DNA of 64,000 nucleotides from Straminergon stramineum (lineage: Eukaryota > Streptophyta > Bryopsida > Hypnales > Calliergonaceae): contig OY987266.1 of NCBI GenBank assembly GCA_963920665.1, positions 563,001 to 627,000 of the forward strand. Direction: 5' to 3'. Position numbers and translations under genes: made by a program. Of the stretch, positions 13,024 through 25,800 are shown piece by piece; positions within the stretch are counted from its first letter, which is position 1, and each line of letters starts with the position of its first letter. The notes beneath the pieces are model-generated. The model saw only the letters and a list, made by a program, of their open reading frames with translations, searched no databases and was not told the DNA's origin.

Positions 13024-14334
13024 ATCATGCATCTTACTTTGGTTTTTAGACAAGAAAAACATCCAACCTAATTTGCCTCTAAATTTTTGGTTGCCCTATT
13101 GATTTTTTCAAATTTCTTATGAGAAAACCACCAAATTAATAAGAAAAGCTTTAAAATATACTTCTGTTGGATACAATGAACCACTCTATATAAGAGGCTA
13201 TTGTCTAAATCAAGGTTGCAACTTAACATCTATTATTTAGTCACAATGCTATATTTTCAAAAGATCAACTATTGATGATATCAAGCAACCAAACAAATGA
13301 CTCTTCATGGGGGGAGACATTGTAGGTTGGTCTTGAAAGTAGTGTGGATTAGAAGATAGGGTTTAATATATTTTTTTGATGTAAAAATTAGAAAAATAGT
13401 AGAACTAATATTTGTGATAAGTTAAAAGCAAAAATTATTTTTAAAAAATAGATTGTGGAATAAGAACCAATATTAAAAAAGTATTCTAATTAACATAGTT
13501 TGTCAAGTCTTTAAATAACATAGTGTGTCCTATAAATATTAAGTAGAATAATGATATTTTTAGCATTGTTAGGAGTACAAGTTGTATTTCATAGAATAAC
13601 TTTTCTTTTATACAAGCTTGGTGAAGAACACACTGCAAGGGTTTCTATAAAAAAGAAAGGTTGATTTTACTCAAGGTAAAAAACATGTTGCCACCAAGTA
13701 TCAAACCCAGCCACAAGGATGCCATCATAGAGTAATTTAGTCATTTAGAAGATCATGACACTTGAAGTCATCCTTCTAGAATTTGAAGTTTACATGGTGT
13801 TGCCTTAAGTGGTGTTGTGAATTCTAAATTTCTATAGCAACAAAATTTTGGGTGTTAGATCTATGCCAATGTGGCTTGTTTATAATGTGGTTTGCCGATT
13901 AGGGTTGCTTCAAGACTCTCTTTGCTAGTCTATTCTTGGGTTGGATGTTTTAAAGAGTTTACAAAGTTATGGTATAGTAGATTAGGAGGTCATATAAAAA
14001 AATTGTGTAAGAAATGAAAGTTTGTGTTACTTCAATTGAGGAATTTCAAACTTTTTGGACTCGTTTTCAAGTCACATTGACTCAACACTTAGTGAATGTG
14101 TGAAACTTTGAAATTGTTAAGTTGTTTTGTCCTAAGCTTACATCTGCATTTTCATACATTTTTTGGAATTATTGAAGTGGTTGTGATGAATTCTTAACCT
14201 TGTCAACTACTAAGAATCATGATTATCCCTATTTGAACACATTAGCAATTAGTAGAACTTGTAATGAATGTTGTCCAGTATTAAAAGGGAAAAGATGTGG
14301 ACAAAAATGTCCATTCCTCACTTGGACCATTCCC
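13024..14334. other. Intergenic, no gene recognised
   Basis: AT-rich sequence without long frames or clear termini. Confidence 0.45.
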
Positions 14335-14580
14335 ATGGAGTCAATTCTCCACCAAATTTAAAATTAATTACATATTCAGGAAGCTAAGAAATGGAGGAAA
14401 TGTATTAAAATTTGAAGTGTATTTAGTTTGCCCTACCATCATTTTAACCCTTGCCAAGCATAATTTTGCACCTATAGTTCCTAAAGAATGTGCCATGCTC
14501 ATCAACATCTACAAACATTCTTTTAGCTCTAGAATGCGATTCAAAATCTAAAAGTGCCTCAAATCAAGCAAGTGTCTTGT
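14335..14580. repeat. Dispersed repeat, copy 2 (partner at 5,150)
   Basis: Colinear with 5,150-5,400. It ends just before the TTAA-flanked element at 14,605, which may have inserted beside or into it. Confidence 0.6.
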
Positions 14581-14604
14581 AGATTGGGAATGGATTAGTT
14601 TTAA

Positions 14605-15530
14605 CCCCTAAAGTTCAATGACTATGTTTTCAACAAAAATGCTCCAAAGCTCCCATTTTTAGTACAAGTACCAAATTTTTGATTAAAAAAAAGCTTTTTT
14701 TAACACATGTAACTATAGGATCTTGTAGTATGCTGACTTGAGAACATAAGGTAAAAATTTCAAAAATTTCCACTTCGTGAATTGTGAGATATATGCTTTC
14801 AAATTCATTGTAATCACTTTTTTCGCCTTGCAAAAAACAGGGCAGCTAAACTTCACAAGCTCACTATTCTATGAAAAAATGTCCAAAATGGTGGTGCTTC
14901 TTTGAATTCTTTTTCTTAGACAAGTTGGTGTCATACCTCAAAAAATTCAGATCATTTGTAATTGTACAACATATAGGAAAAAAATAGTAAATAGACAAGA
15001 GTAGATAATGATTCAAAACACTAAATTGTTAAGAATTAATTATGGAATTGAAAAATGGTAATCCCAATGGTTTCAATGTTGAAATAAACAATCTACATCC
15101 TATGATTTTTTTTTTTCCAAAAATATTGAAAATTGAGTAAGATAAAGGACTTAAAGTTTATTTTAGAGTAGAAAATCCATAATTGCCTGCAAACAAAAAA
15201 TCCTCATAACTTTTGACTCATTGATCAAAATGGAATGATTCAAAGCTTTCCACATATATACAATTCCAGAAAACCAATTTCAATTTTTTGTTTGTGAAAA
15301 AAGTGATTTTTTCTAATCTGCCCTAACTGCCCATTTACAAAAAAAAGTAATGTAGTAGGCCATAACTTTTGACTCATACTTTCAAATGTCCTAAATTTTA
15401 GTGCATATGAAAGATATTCCTCGTCCCCACCTTCTCTAAAAATTTGGGCCACAAATATGGAGATCTCCAATCACACATACATGCCCAAAATTTCTATGTA
15501 ACCAAAAAACTCATACTAGTCCTTTAGGGG
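14605..15530 (+). mobile_element. TTAA-flanked MITE, piggyBac-like, subfamily A copy 2
   Basis: Perfect TTAA flanks lie at 14,601-14,604 and 15,531-15,534. Termini are CCCCTAAAG and CTTTAGGGG, a perfect 9-bp inverted repeat. The element is 926 bp with no open frame resembling a transposase. It is the best-preserved member of the family and defines the termini used to recognise the others. Confidence 0.8.
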
Positions 15531-15534
15531 TTAA

Positions 15535-15790
15535 ATTGGTGGTAGATTGATGGTGGATTTATAACAATTTTTGGAGCCTTCTACCTAAGATTTTAGTTTG
15601 TTAATTCTAAATTCTTTACTCATGCTTCTCTTTGTTTGGTACTCTTCAAAATTTGATACCTTTTCTCTCCTTTATAGCTTTTAGAATATGTAATTAGTTG
15701 TAAATTTGGTGAACTATTGACTATGTAGGTAAGCATCTCAGTGAGGAATGGATCATTTTATCTCCAATCCTATAAAAAGACATATATGGA
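15535..15790 (+). repeat. Segment homologous to the 5' flank of the plastid-protein gene
   Basis: This stretch is colinear with about 8,040-8,345 (shared phrases TTGACTATGT, GAGGAATGGATCATTTT). In addition, its first bases (ATTGGTGGTAGATTGATG) match the sequence just left of the TTAA element at 7,459. The two loci are therefore either copies of one larger repeat or an old segmental duplication, each carrying a different TTAA element at a different position. Confidence 0.55.
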
Positions 15791-16514
15791 CTAATATAAT
15801 GCCCAATTTTTTTTTTTTATATAATATTATGATATCTGGAATGTACAATACATATAAAATAATACCCTTTGGTATAATAACTTGTGCACAAACTTATCTA
15901 ATGTAAACTACATAGACTTCCCCTCCAATTCCTCACCTTTGTCTTCCCTGTCAAACTCTATTGACTTTTATCTTGTCAGTGATAAAAGTAGCCCAACTTA
16001 AACCACAACTATGTGAGCTAATACAATAAATTCAATCAACTAGGTGTGATTTTCATGATTCATTTCAATAGTAACATCTCAATTTTCACCACAAACTCCT
16101 ACAATCTAGAAAACTTTTCCATCATCACCTTCTTCAAAAAGTTTACACCAATTAAAAACATCATCCTATTTGTGATCTAACCCTTAATAAACACAATCAA
16201 TGGGTCCTTCTTCACAACAAGCATCTCAATGATCTATCAACGGAACATGAAAATCTACTAAGTTTCACGATGAAACAACTTGTACTTATACTTTTATGAT
16301 CCAACCTTCTAATCCAACATTGCCCAAGATTCCCATCATTGGCAAGAAGCAATGAATAGAGATTATATCTCTTTAACACAATATGGAACCCTAGATATTA
16401 GTCAATCTATCACCTAGTTGCTCCATTGTAAGTACCAAATGAATTTTCCACAAAAAATACACTCAAGCCTATAACAAGGCTCATTTGGATGGCATAGACT
16501 TTTCTCAACATGGG
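15791..16514. other. Intergenic, probably retrotransposon-derived
   Basis: No intact frame. The sequence precedes a Copia reverse-transcriptase relic and may be its decayed upstream part, but no motif is readable here. Confidence 0.35.
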
Positions 16515-16911
16515 AAATCAATTACAATGATACAATTTCACTAGTCATTAAATTAATTACATTTACACTTGTATGAGTCTTTGCAATTCTCTAGGATTAT
16601 AGATTACCTCATCTACCATATAGATGTTGTCACAACTTTCTACATATTGAATTAAAAAAAATTAAATGTATATCCCAACTTGAAGGTTATATACAATACT
16701 ACCAAGAAAATAAAGTTTGTACCCTATAGAAATTGCTATATGGGCTAAAACAATCCGTTCGTGCTTGGTATTATGAAAGTGATTTAATTTTAATCAATCA
16801 TGGATTTACATGATGTTACTTTGGCACAAATATTTATGTCAATCAATCCAATGTGTTATTAGTATACTTGAAATAATTATACATAGATGACTTAATTCTC
16901 ATCTCTAGTAA
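16515..16911 (+). pseudogene. Copia reverse-transcriptase relic
   Basis: With stops ignored, the plus-strand frame reads the Copia landmarks in order: a TFSPV-like stretch, Leu-Tyr-Gly-Leu-Lys-Gln-Ser with Arg-Ala-Trp-Tyr after it, Asn-Ile-Tyr-Val, and finally Tyr-Ile-Asp-Asp-Leu-Ile-Leu, the catalytic YVDD-type motif. Several stops interrupt it. It is older than, and unrelated in orientation to, the Copia element at 33-55 kb. Confidence 0.75.
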
Positions 16912-17028
16912 TTTTCAATCTCTATGTTTCCATTTAAAACCTTTCTTTTTCAAATATTTCCCAAGATTATTGGTAGAACCATTTGTCAAATAAGTCTCTC
17001 GTGTTGTGGGAATTGAAGAAGTATAAAA

Positions 17029-17159
17029 CACTATAAGAAACCCACATTTTTGGTGACGTGCCTCAATTTTTTGGAACTGATTTTTTGGGATACCCAATTC
17101 AAGAAGCCCATGTTTCTGTGTCAAGAAAAACATTAAAAAAACATGGGTTTCTTCTAGTG
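17029..17159. mobile_element. CACTA-like MITE with AAA target duplication
   Basis: The 131-bp element begins CACTATAAGAAACCCAC and ends CATGGGTTTCTTCTAGTG, flanked on both sides by AAA (17,026-17,028 and 17,160-17,162). The 3-bp duplication and the CACTA terminus fit the CACTA superfamily. It shares the TTTTTGGTGACGTGCC subterminal sequence with 7,175-7,341. Confidence 0.75.
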
Positions 17160-17719
17160 AAAAGTGAAAACAATTATTCGGGTAAAATTTTGAGAGGAAA
17201 TTCAAAATTGCCAACTTTGGTGGGCAATTGAGGGTGATTGGTGATCTATTACATCTCAAAAATTGGGCATTAGGGTTGAATTTATGGTGTGATCACATGG
17301 GAGGAAAAAGTTGATTGCTTAAAAGGGTGTGAATGTCTTAGAAGTGAAGTTAGGAAACTAAATTGAATTGTTAAAGAGGGGCAATGCATGTTGAATTTAG
17401 TTGTTTTGGTGATGGTGGTGTGCTATAATTAGATTTGAGGATTCTATTTGACCTATTTTAAGTCCAAATTGGTTGTTTTCACTGAAATTTAGGCTTAGGA
17501 GATTGGCCTAACCTCCTAGAACTTATGTTAGAATATTTGTAGGATGTTAGAATGCCTATTTGGGTGATTTAGAGGTGCTGCCCTTTTTCCACTTAGGGCC
17601 AATTGACCCAAAATTGACCTAAAAACATGTAGGAATCCATTGCTTGGAAGGCAAACTAGTTAGTATCCCATATGCTCTCCACTAGTCAACTCTAGGTTTT
17701 TTTGGCTGTTACAGTGAAA

Positions 17720-18600
17720 ATCTCTCATATCAAGGGACGTAATTTATTTTCAACTTTTGGAGGAGACTATTTCAATTCCTAGGCGAAAGATCGATCTTTC
17801 TATAGCAAACATGCATCTACAAAATGATGGCCAAACAGAACAAGAAAATTCAATCTTGGAGCAATGACTTTGTTGCAATGTGAACTATCATCAAAACAAT
17901 TGAATAAATCTCTACCATTAGCTAAGTTTTTTGTATAATAATAAATAATATGATATATTCATTAATAAAGAAAACTCCATTCTTTCCAAACTATGGTTGA
18001 CATCCTCAAGTAGATCCACTTCAAGTGAACATTTTCGGAAGCTTGGCTGTTGAAATTTAGCCACTCATCTTGTCAACATCTACAAGGAGCTCACTTTTCA
18101 ACTACAAAATATTAAGATTGATACAAAGACTACATAGAACGTTAGCAATTATTCCAACTTAAGTTCAAAATTGGAGTTCATGTATGGCTTTTACACTAGA
18201 ATATCTAAACAAAGCTAGATCATCAAAGGCTGGGCCATTTAAGATTACTTAGTAAATAAACCTAGTCAATTCTTGTCTCCAATTGCCACCTAATGTATAA
18301 TTTCATCCAATTTTTATGTTTCTTTATTGGAATCTTATAGTTAATCAAATATCCCAAAAAGAACACCTCTGCCACTACCTCCAATTGAAATCAACAATGA
18401 AATGGAATATGAAGTCAAAAAAATCCTTGATTCATGCATCAATCATAGGCATTTAGAGCATTCTATATACTAAGGCTACAATTTTAGCCAAGGAATCTTC
18501 TTCCAATATTTTTGATGCACCCAAGAAAATTGATGAATTTCATTAGTTATATCTTGACAATCCAAAGATTATTCAACCCTAGAGAGTCTTTAGAACTCCA
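17720..18600 (+). pseudogene. Ty3/gypsy chromovirus relic: integrase C-terminus and chromodomain
   Basis: Conceptual translation across several stops gives the end of an integrase core (an Asn-Asp-Gly-Gln-Thr-Glu motif near 17,820). About 580 bases further on there is a chromodomain-like stretch near 18,395-18,560: Glu-Tyr-Glu-Val-Lys-Lys-Ile-Leu-Asp-Ser, then Phe-Asp-Ala-Pro and Ile-Asp-Glu-Phe-His. The order integrase then chromodomain is that of plant chromoviruses. No LTRs were identified. Confidence 0.65.
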
Positions 18601-19369
18601 TGGCAAAGTTTCTACATTCAACATATAAGAAGTTGTATTTTTTATAGAAGAGAAAGCTACCATAGAACTTTAAAATAACTCAATCAAGTTGTAGCATCAT
18701 CTTGAATTTGTCTTTTGCATTCAAATTTTTTAGTTTTGAAGATTTTTTTCCTATAGTATGTCAAACTAGAGGGTCTTTATTGAGCCTCAAGATTCCAAGC
18801 AACATTTTGAGTTTGAGCCCCGAGCTTGAGCTTTTTATGTCACAATTACCAAACCAATCCTTGCAACTTTTAGATCCTTTACTACAACTTCAAAACAAAG
18901 ATGGCTCTTCAACACAACAAAAATGACCTCATATTAATCAACCAATCATGGCATGATAATCTTCAATCCAACACTCAAGCCTTAGTGATCTTATTGTAGG
19001 TTATAAGTCTTGATCTTAGTGGCTCAAAAGTTACCTTCCAAAGATTTTATGAGGGTCCCACTGGTAAGCAATATCTTGAGTTTCATCCTCTAAAAAGAAC
19101 TCATGGTCATAATTGATGGCTAAGTGGCCCCATACATCTTTGTCAAGAAACCAATGGACAACTTACATTGCAAGAAATTGTCTGTAATATTTTGAATTTT
19201 TGTAGATGTGAAATATGGGTCACTTACGCTCTTCAAGGACTTTGTTGCAATAAAGAGAGGTGATGTCACAAACATTCAAAGACCTTCTAGATACCCCACT
19301 AGATACCTTGATTGTCTTCTAATATCTTGTAGAACCTTCCATATATTAGGGGAAATTTGGGGAAATAAG
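18601..19369. other. Intergenic, probably 3' part of the chromovirus relic
   Basis: No readable motif. It may include decayed downstream or LTR sequence of the relic to its left. Confidence 0.3.
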
Positions 19370-19660
19370 GGGCCATTGTAGGCCTGTTTCTGCAATAGTA
19401 AGGGCACGGTTGACTATTGTTGACCGCCATAAATACTAAAAAAATAAAATAAAAATAAAAATAAGTTTTTTTGGTCCTGAAATTGTAAAAAAAAGAAGAT
19501 GAAATTATTTTTTTTAATTTAAAAAAAATTGATGTGGCCATCGCCCGACCACATCAATACTGTTGGAGTGGCACAATTGAGTGAGTTCCCCATTGCTGGG
19601 AACTCACGGTCTTCTATTTGGCCAAATCTCATCTAATGGTCTTCAAAATGCTTCTATAGA
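19370..19660 (+). repeat. Inverted-repeat arm left of the mini-MULE
   Basis: This matches the reverse complement of about 20,840-21,180, including the GATGTGGnnnnnnCCACATCA palindrome, a GTTCCCCATT/GGGGAACTC phrase and a CATCTAATGG end. The two arms surround about 1.2 kb containing the mini-MULE. The family also resembles 5,770-6,045. Confidence 0.6.
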
Positions 19661-20169
19661 CTTCTAGAAGCTTTTAAAATCCTTTTAAAATTCTCCCAAG
19701 AGCTTCAACTACTAGTATAAGTAGGACTATAGTTGGCAAGACGAAGGGCTTGTTAGTCTTGCCAAGACAAATTTTGGAGCAATCTCCAATGTTGCCTTGT
19801 CTTGTATCTTGTTTAGTTATTAATTAAATTTAGTTGCAACTTCTTGTGAGCAACTTTTATATACTTTTATACCTCTTATTATTTAATTTTAATTGTGAGA
19901 AGTGTTTCTTCTCTTTAAATTTAGAAATAGAAAATATATAATATTGTTTCTAGAATTTGAAGTCATTTTTGAATGAAGAAAATTTAGTAAATGAATTTTG
20001 AAAATCCATATGCTTAGTTTGCTACATTAATGTAGTTCATCGAGTGCTTTAAGTTGCCTATTCAACACACATGAACTTGAATTTCATATGTTTGTGTAGA
20101 CAAATGGAAAAAACAGGCCTTCCTAAACTGCAAAAATCATGAAGCAATTGCTTTCGAAAATATTAAGAC

Positions 20170-20723
20170 CACGGTTGCTAGCATGTGAGGCTAGGATCTT
20201 GAGTCCATGAGCTTAGGAACCTAGGCTCCTATGTTATTGGTACCTATATTATAGGTACTTTCCATAGTTATAGGATGTTTATATTATAGGTGTTTATGTT
20301 GTAGGTACCTATGTTGTAAGCATCTTCGATGGTTATAGGATGTTTATATAATAAGTGTTTGATTATATTATAGGTGTCTATGCTTTAGATACCTATGTTA
20401 TAGGCACCTTCTAGGGTTATAGGATGTTTATATAATGAATGCCTAATTATATTATGGGTGTCTATGTTTTAGGCACATATAGTATAGGCACCTTCCATGG
20501 TTATAGTATATTTATATTATAGGTACCTATGTTACAAGTACTTTACATGGTTATAGGATACTCAGATTACAAGGTGCTTACAACATAGGTTTATGTTGTA
20601 GGTACCTATGTTATAAGTATGATTGTATGTTATAAACACCTTTAATAGTTGTAGAATATCTAGTTACACCTAGGCTTAAGGCTTATAGGCTTGCATTTCT
20701 AGGCTCACATGCTGGCGTCATTG
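20170..20723. mobile_element. Mini-MULE (non-autonomous Mutator-like element) with internal minisatellite
   Basis: Inverted termini GTTGCTAGCATGTGAG on the left and, complemented, CGCCAGCATGTGAGCCTAG on the right. Flanking 10-bp direct repeats agree at 8 of 10 positions (ATATTAAGAC and ATATTGTGAC), a typical MULE duplication length. The interior is not coding: it is a degenerate array built of variants of GGTACCTATGTTATAGGCAC and GGATGTTTATATTATAGG. The termini share the core GCTAGCATGTGAG with the giant MULE at 36,081-50,150, so the larger element's transposase could in principle have mobilised it. Confidence 0.75.
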
Positions 20724-20839
20724 ATATTGTGACTACTATAGATTGAGTAAATTGACCATTATGGATACACTTTTTGTTGGTTTTGGGAGAATTGGACAAC
20801 ACACTTCAAAAAATCATAACAAATTCATATTTGTGTCAA

Positions 20840-21180
20840 AATAATTTTCGATTGCTCTCATCCATTCTCCATTAGATGAAATCTGGCCCCATTAGAAGAT
20901 TGCAAGTTCCCCTTAGTGGGGAACTCGATGAACTATGCCACTTCAGCGTGCTAATGTGGTTAGAAGGTGACCACATCAAATTTATTTATTTTTGAAATTT
21001 TTTGAAATTTTTTTCTTATTCAACTTCTTTTTCAATTTCAAGGAAACAAAAAATATTATTTTTTTACTCTTTTTGACAATTGACAACAGTCAGTTGTTCC
21101 CTCACTATTGTGGGAATAGCATGGAGAACAGGCCTAAAACAATCGTCAAGAGCTACTAAGAAACATCTAAAGACATTTGT
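20840..21180 (-). repeat. Inverted-repeat arm right of the mini-MULE
   Basis: Reverse-complement partner of 19,370-19,660. It contains TGATGTGGTCACC in complement form and the same T/A-rich core. Confidence 0.6.
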
Positions 21181-21299
21181 TTTTCTGTATGAAAAAATTA
21201 AACATTTCAACAATGCCAAGAGGGCAAATCCAATCATTTTGCCTATAATGGGGTGGTTTACCTTAATCTCTAAGTACATAGAGCCCTCTCGAGAATTAG

Positions 21300-21810
21300 T
21301 GATTTGAGAAAAATCATTACAAAGTGTTATTTGCAAAATATTTTGGAATCAATAATATACAAAGAAAAGTTGTAGAATTTGAGTTTTAGATTCATCAATG
21401 CTATCACCAATATTTTTTTACAAATTCTGAAAAAAAATTTTAATTCCTTCAAATTTTGATTACATATTATCATTTTTTTTATTACAATTTGTTGGAATTG
21501 ATTAGAAATGAGGTTCTCTTGACATGATGATTTTTTGAAATTTTTGTGTTCTTAAAATTTATAACCCCATTTTTGCAAATCCAATTTTGAACTAGAGTCT
21601 AAGTAATTTTGGCTTGGTCAAGCACTTGACAACCTTACACATTTGTAATTTTAGAAAAATATGTACTCTAATAACACCAAATCCAACCATTAGATAGGAC
21701 AACAACTTAATAAAGTATCTCCATAAATTAGGATGACTTTCATCCAAGCAATAATTAACATGAAACTTAAGTTTTAATCTATTTATTGTTTAGAAATTGG
21801 ACATTAGAAC
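21300..21810 (-). mobile_element. TTAA-family element, subfamily C copy 2 (inverted)
   Basis: The interior is the reverse complement of 7,459-8,039 (GAGGTTCTCTTGACAT, CAATGCTATCACCAATA). Its ends are degraded: TTAA is recognisable only near 21,813. There is no coding capacity. Confidence 0.5.
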
Positions 21811-21813
21811 ACT

Positions 21814-22812
21814 TAGTACAAGTTAAACCAATTGGATTGACAAGTATGGTGAGTGTATTCCTAGCACAATAGGAATATATGGTAGGAGGCTCCAAAAGCG
21901 AGTGGGCATTTAGAACCACCCATGTAGACTCACCTAAAATGGACGTGAGATGGTCTTCGAATGGACCTACAATCATTGAATGGATCGATAAAAAAAATTA
22001 TTTATTGCAAGAGCCAATCATTCTCTTTGCTTTCCCCATTTCTCTCTAGCATTGTAAGTGAACAATTTATGCAAGACCTAGGGGCATAAATAGGGGCATG
22101 TGACTCATCTTGTTTGAAAATTCATAAGGAATTTCAAAACTCTTCCCAAAATATGAAATGACAATCAAAATCTATTTCTCTTTCTTTGAAAAATAAGCTA
22201 AATTTTTTCCATAAAAGGAAATACATGAAAAAGGCACACCAGCCCTTAGATGAGCGGTTTATGAGCCTCCTATCTTAATAAGGTCGAATATAAATATTTC
22301 ACCACCATTGGCTCACCAAAAAAATTGGCGTCAATATAAGATTCCCTGAAAATACATAATTTCTGATAATAGGCCTTGGAACCTAAGATAGACCTCAGGA
22401 TGAATCTCTCATATAGATAACTATTTCCCAATTCAGTATCATTCCAAATCCTTGTAAAGGGTTCGTAGTATGCGTTCATCTTTGGAGACGTCTATGACGC
22501 TCGTGATTTACGCATCATATGGCAAGGTGAAGAGAGCCCAGGGAATGTTGCTAGAGCGCATGAGAATGTTGCTAGAGTCATTTTCCAACCCCTGTAACAT
22601 CTTTCAGCCCGTGACCAACACCATAACTTTCGAACACGCAAAATCAAGTTACAAGGAATAATATCCCACTCTGACTACATGAAATCATCATCAAACCAAG
22701 AGCTTTACACACGATATGGCATAACATTGAATTGATGGCATTCCTTCCATCTCAACACTTTGCATTCATACAACAATTGATAGTCTGTGATTGTTTAGGA
22801 GTGCTGAGTACT
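21814..22812. other. 3' flank of the PPR gene
   Basis: No gene is supported. The part nearest 22,812 probably includes the PPR gene's 3' untranslated region. Short frames on both strands have no recognisable domains. Confidence 0.4.
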
Positions 22813-25800
22813 TCACCAGTAATCACCACAAGAACACACGCCATCTTTGAAGTGGTGAAAGCGACTAGCATCCCTTGCCACAATCTCTCGTTGAGTCACC
22901 TTGGAAATGAACTTGGATGCGGTATGGCAATCTGAACAAACACGAAGATTCTTGTAAACGCGAATTGGTACCCCATGCGGTGTCCGCAAGAGCCCATAAG
23001 CAATGGCCAACTTCTCACTGTGCGAGCAAAGCGCAACTTCTTTCTCCTTCTCATCCATATTCCGCAACACTAGTCGGGTATCAGGAATGTAACCATCAGC
23101 CCTGATTTTCTCACTCAATCTGTTCAACTCAGCGTAGATCTCCTTCGTTTCTGGGTGAGAAGTATCCCCTACAACGAAGTCATGGACCTTATTGTCAACT
23201 TCAATCCAGCTACGACCTGGCTCCTTCCGTATACCTCTCTCCTGCATCATACTGCGCACCCATACCACCGCCTCCCACTTGCCAGCTGCCGCATAGATAT
23301 TCGAAAGAAGAACGAATGCAGAAGCATCCTTGGGTTCCAATTTGAAACACTCTTTAGCGGTCAATTCACCCAACTCAACATTACCGTAAGTTCTACAGGC
23401 ACCAAGCAAGGCTCCCCAAGTTGCTCCATTGGGTTCAACAGGCATGTTCCCAATGAAGACCTTGGCTTCATCCAAGTGCCCTGCACGGCCAAGAAGATCC
23501 ACCATGCAGGTATAATGCACAACTGTAGGCTCAATGCCATAAACTGACGACATAGCCAGAAAGAGTTGACGGCCTTCATAAACAAACCCTCCATGGCTAC
23601 AGGCCGACAACACGGCCACAAATGAGTGCGCATCAGGTTTCACGCCGGCGGCATTCATTCTCTTAAAGTGATCCAGAGCTTCACGCCCACACCCATGTTG
23701 TGCAAGTCCGCCAATCATCACAGTCCACGTGATAACATTTCGCTCATCCATTCTATCAAAAACTCGTCGGGCATCATCAATACTGCCGCTCTTCGCATAC
23801 ATGTGAACAAGTGCACTGCCCACACGCATGTCTGAATCAAGTCCCGAGTCGACGGCATGGCTGTCAACTTCCTTCACCCAGTCCAAAGCCCCCGTACTTG
23901 CAGAGGGATTCAGCATGCTCAGAAATGTAATTGCATTTGGTACACAGCCCGCTCTTCGCATTTGGAGAAAGAGATCGTATGCTTCAACACCATTACCACT
24001 TTCCGCGTATGCTCCAATCATCGCACTCCATGTGATTACATCACGTGCCTCCATTTGGTCAAAAAGTTGGCGAGCGTCGTCAATACAGCCAATCTTCGTA
24101 TGAATATGCAGAAGTGCCGGGCCCACGCGCAAATCCGTCTCAAGTCCTGCTTCAACGACGTGGCTATGAACCTCCCTCAGCCACTCCAAATCGCCTACAA
24201 TCGCAGATGCATTCAGGATTCTTGTAAATGTGCTCGCATCTGGTTTGAAACCTTCCTGTTTCATTTGGAGAAGAAGTTGATGTGCTTCCTCAACACAACC
24301 ACTTTCCGCATATGCTCCAATCATCGCATTCCATGTGATGAGATCGCGTTTCTCCATTCTGTCGAAAGCTAGTCGGGCACAAGGAACACTGCCAGTCTTG
24401 GCATATGCCCGAACGAGCGCATTGCCCACGCGCAAATCGAAGACGAGTCCCGATTCCACGGCCACACAGTGAACCTCTTTCACCCACTCCAAAGCGTTGG
24501 CGTCTGCAAACGCATTCAGTATCCTCGTATAAGTGATGGCATCTGGTTGTAAGCCTTCCCTCTTCATCTGAAAAAAGAGTCGATGTGCTTCCACACCACA
24601 ACCACTATCAGCATACGCACCAATCATCACGGTCCATGTGACTACATCCCGCTTCTTCATGCTCTCAAACACTCGTTGGGCACCATCGATACTGCCAATC
24701 TTCGCGTACGAGTGAACGAGCACATTGCCCACACGCAAATCCGAATCGAGTCCACCTTCCTGGGCACACCTGTGAACCTGCTGCACCCACTCCAAAGACC
24801 CTGCGCTTGCAAATGCATTCAGAGTCCTCATATAGGTGATGGCATCTGGTTTGAAGCCTTCCTCTACCATTTGGAGGAACAGTGCATGCGCTTCCGCACC
24901 ACCTCCACTGTCTGCATACCCTCCAATCATCACGTTCCATGTGATGACATCCCGTTCCTTCATTCTCTCAAAAACTTGCCGGGCATCAGCAACACCGCCA
25001 CACTTTGAATACGAATGAATGAGCACATTGCCCACACGCAAATCCGACCCAAGTCCATCTTCCCGGGCACAGCTGTGAACCTCAGTCACCCACTCCAACA
25101 CCCCTGCGCTTGCACATGCATTCAAAATCCTCATATAAGTGATGGCATCCGGGGTAAAGCCTTCCCGCACCATTTGGAGGAAGAGGGGGTGCGCTTCCGC
25201 ACCACGTCCACTGTCTGCATACGCTCCAATCAAAACAGTCCATGTGATGACATCGCGCTCCTTCATCCTGTCGAACACTTGGCGGGCATCATCGACACTC
25301 CCACTCTTTGCATACATATGAACAAGGGCATTGCCCACACGCAAATCGGAATCGAGTCCTGCTTCGATAGCATGGCTGTGGACCTCCTTCACCCATGGCA
25401 ACGCTCCTGCACTTGCAGATGGATTCAGAAGGCTCAGAAAAGTGACTGCGTTGGGAACACAGCGCTCTCTCTGCATTCGAAGAAACAGTTCATACGCTTC
25501 AACACCCCAACCGCTTTCTGCATAGACGCCAATCATCACAGTCCACGAAATCACATTGTGATGGCTCACTTTCTCAAAAGCTTGCCTTGCCTCCTTCAAT
25601 GACCCACACTTGGCATACATCTGAATTAGCGCAGTCCCTACATGCACATCAGATTCAAGGCCAGCATGTCTTATTAAGGCATGAATTTCTCGACCCGATT
25701 TCAAGGCCGAGGGACTGGCATAAGCCTTCAGGATGCTCGAGTAAGTAACCTCAGTTGGCCGGAACCCTTCTTGGCGCATTTGATTCAGAACATCCATTGC

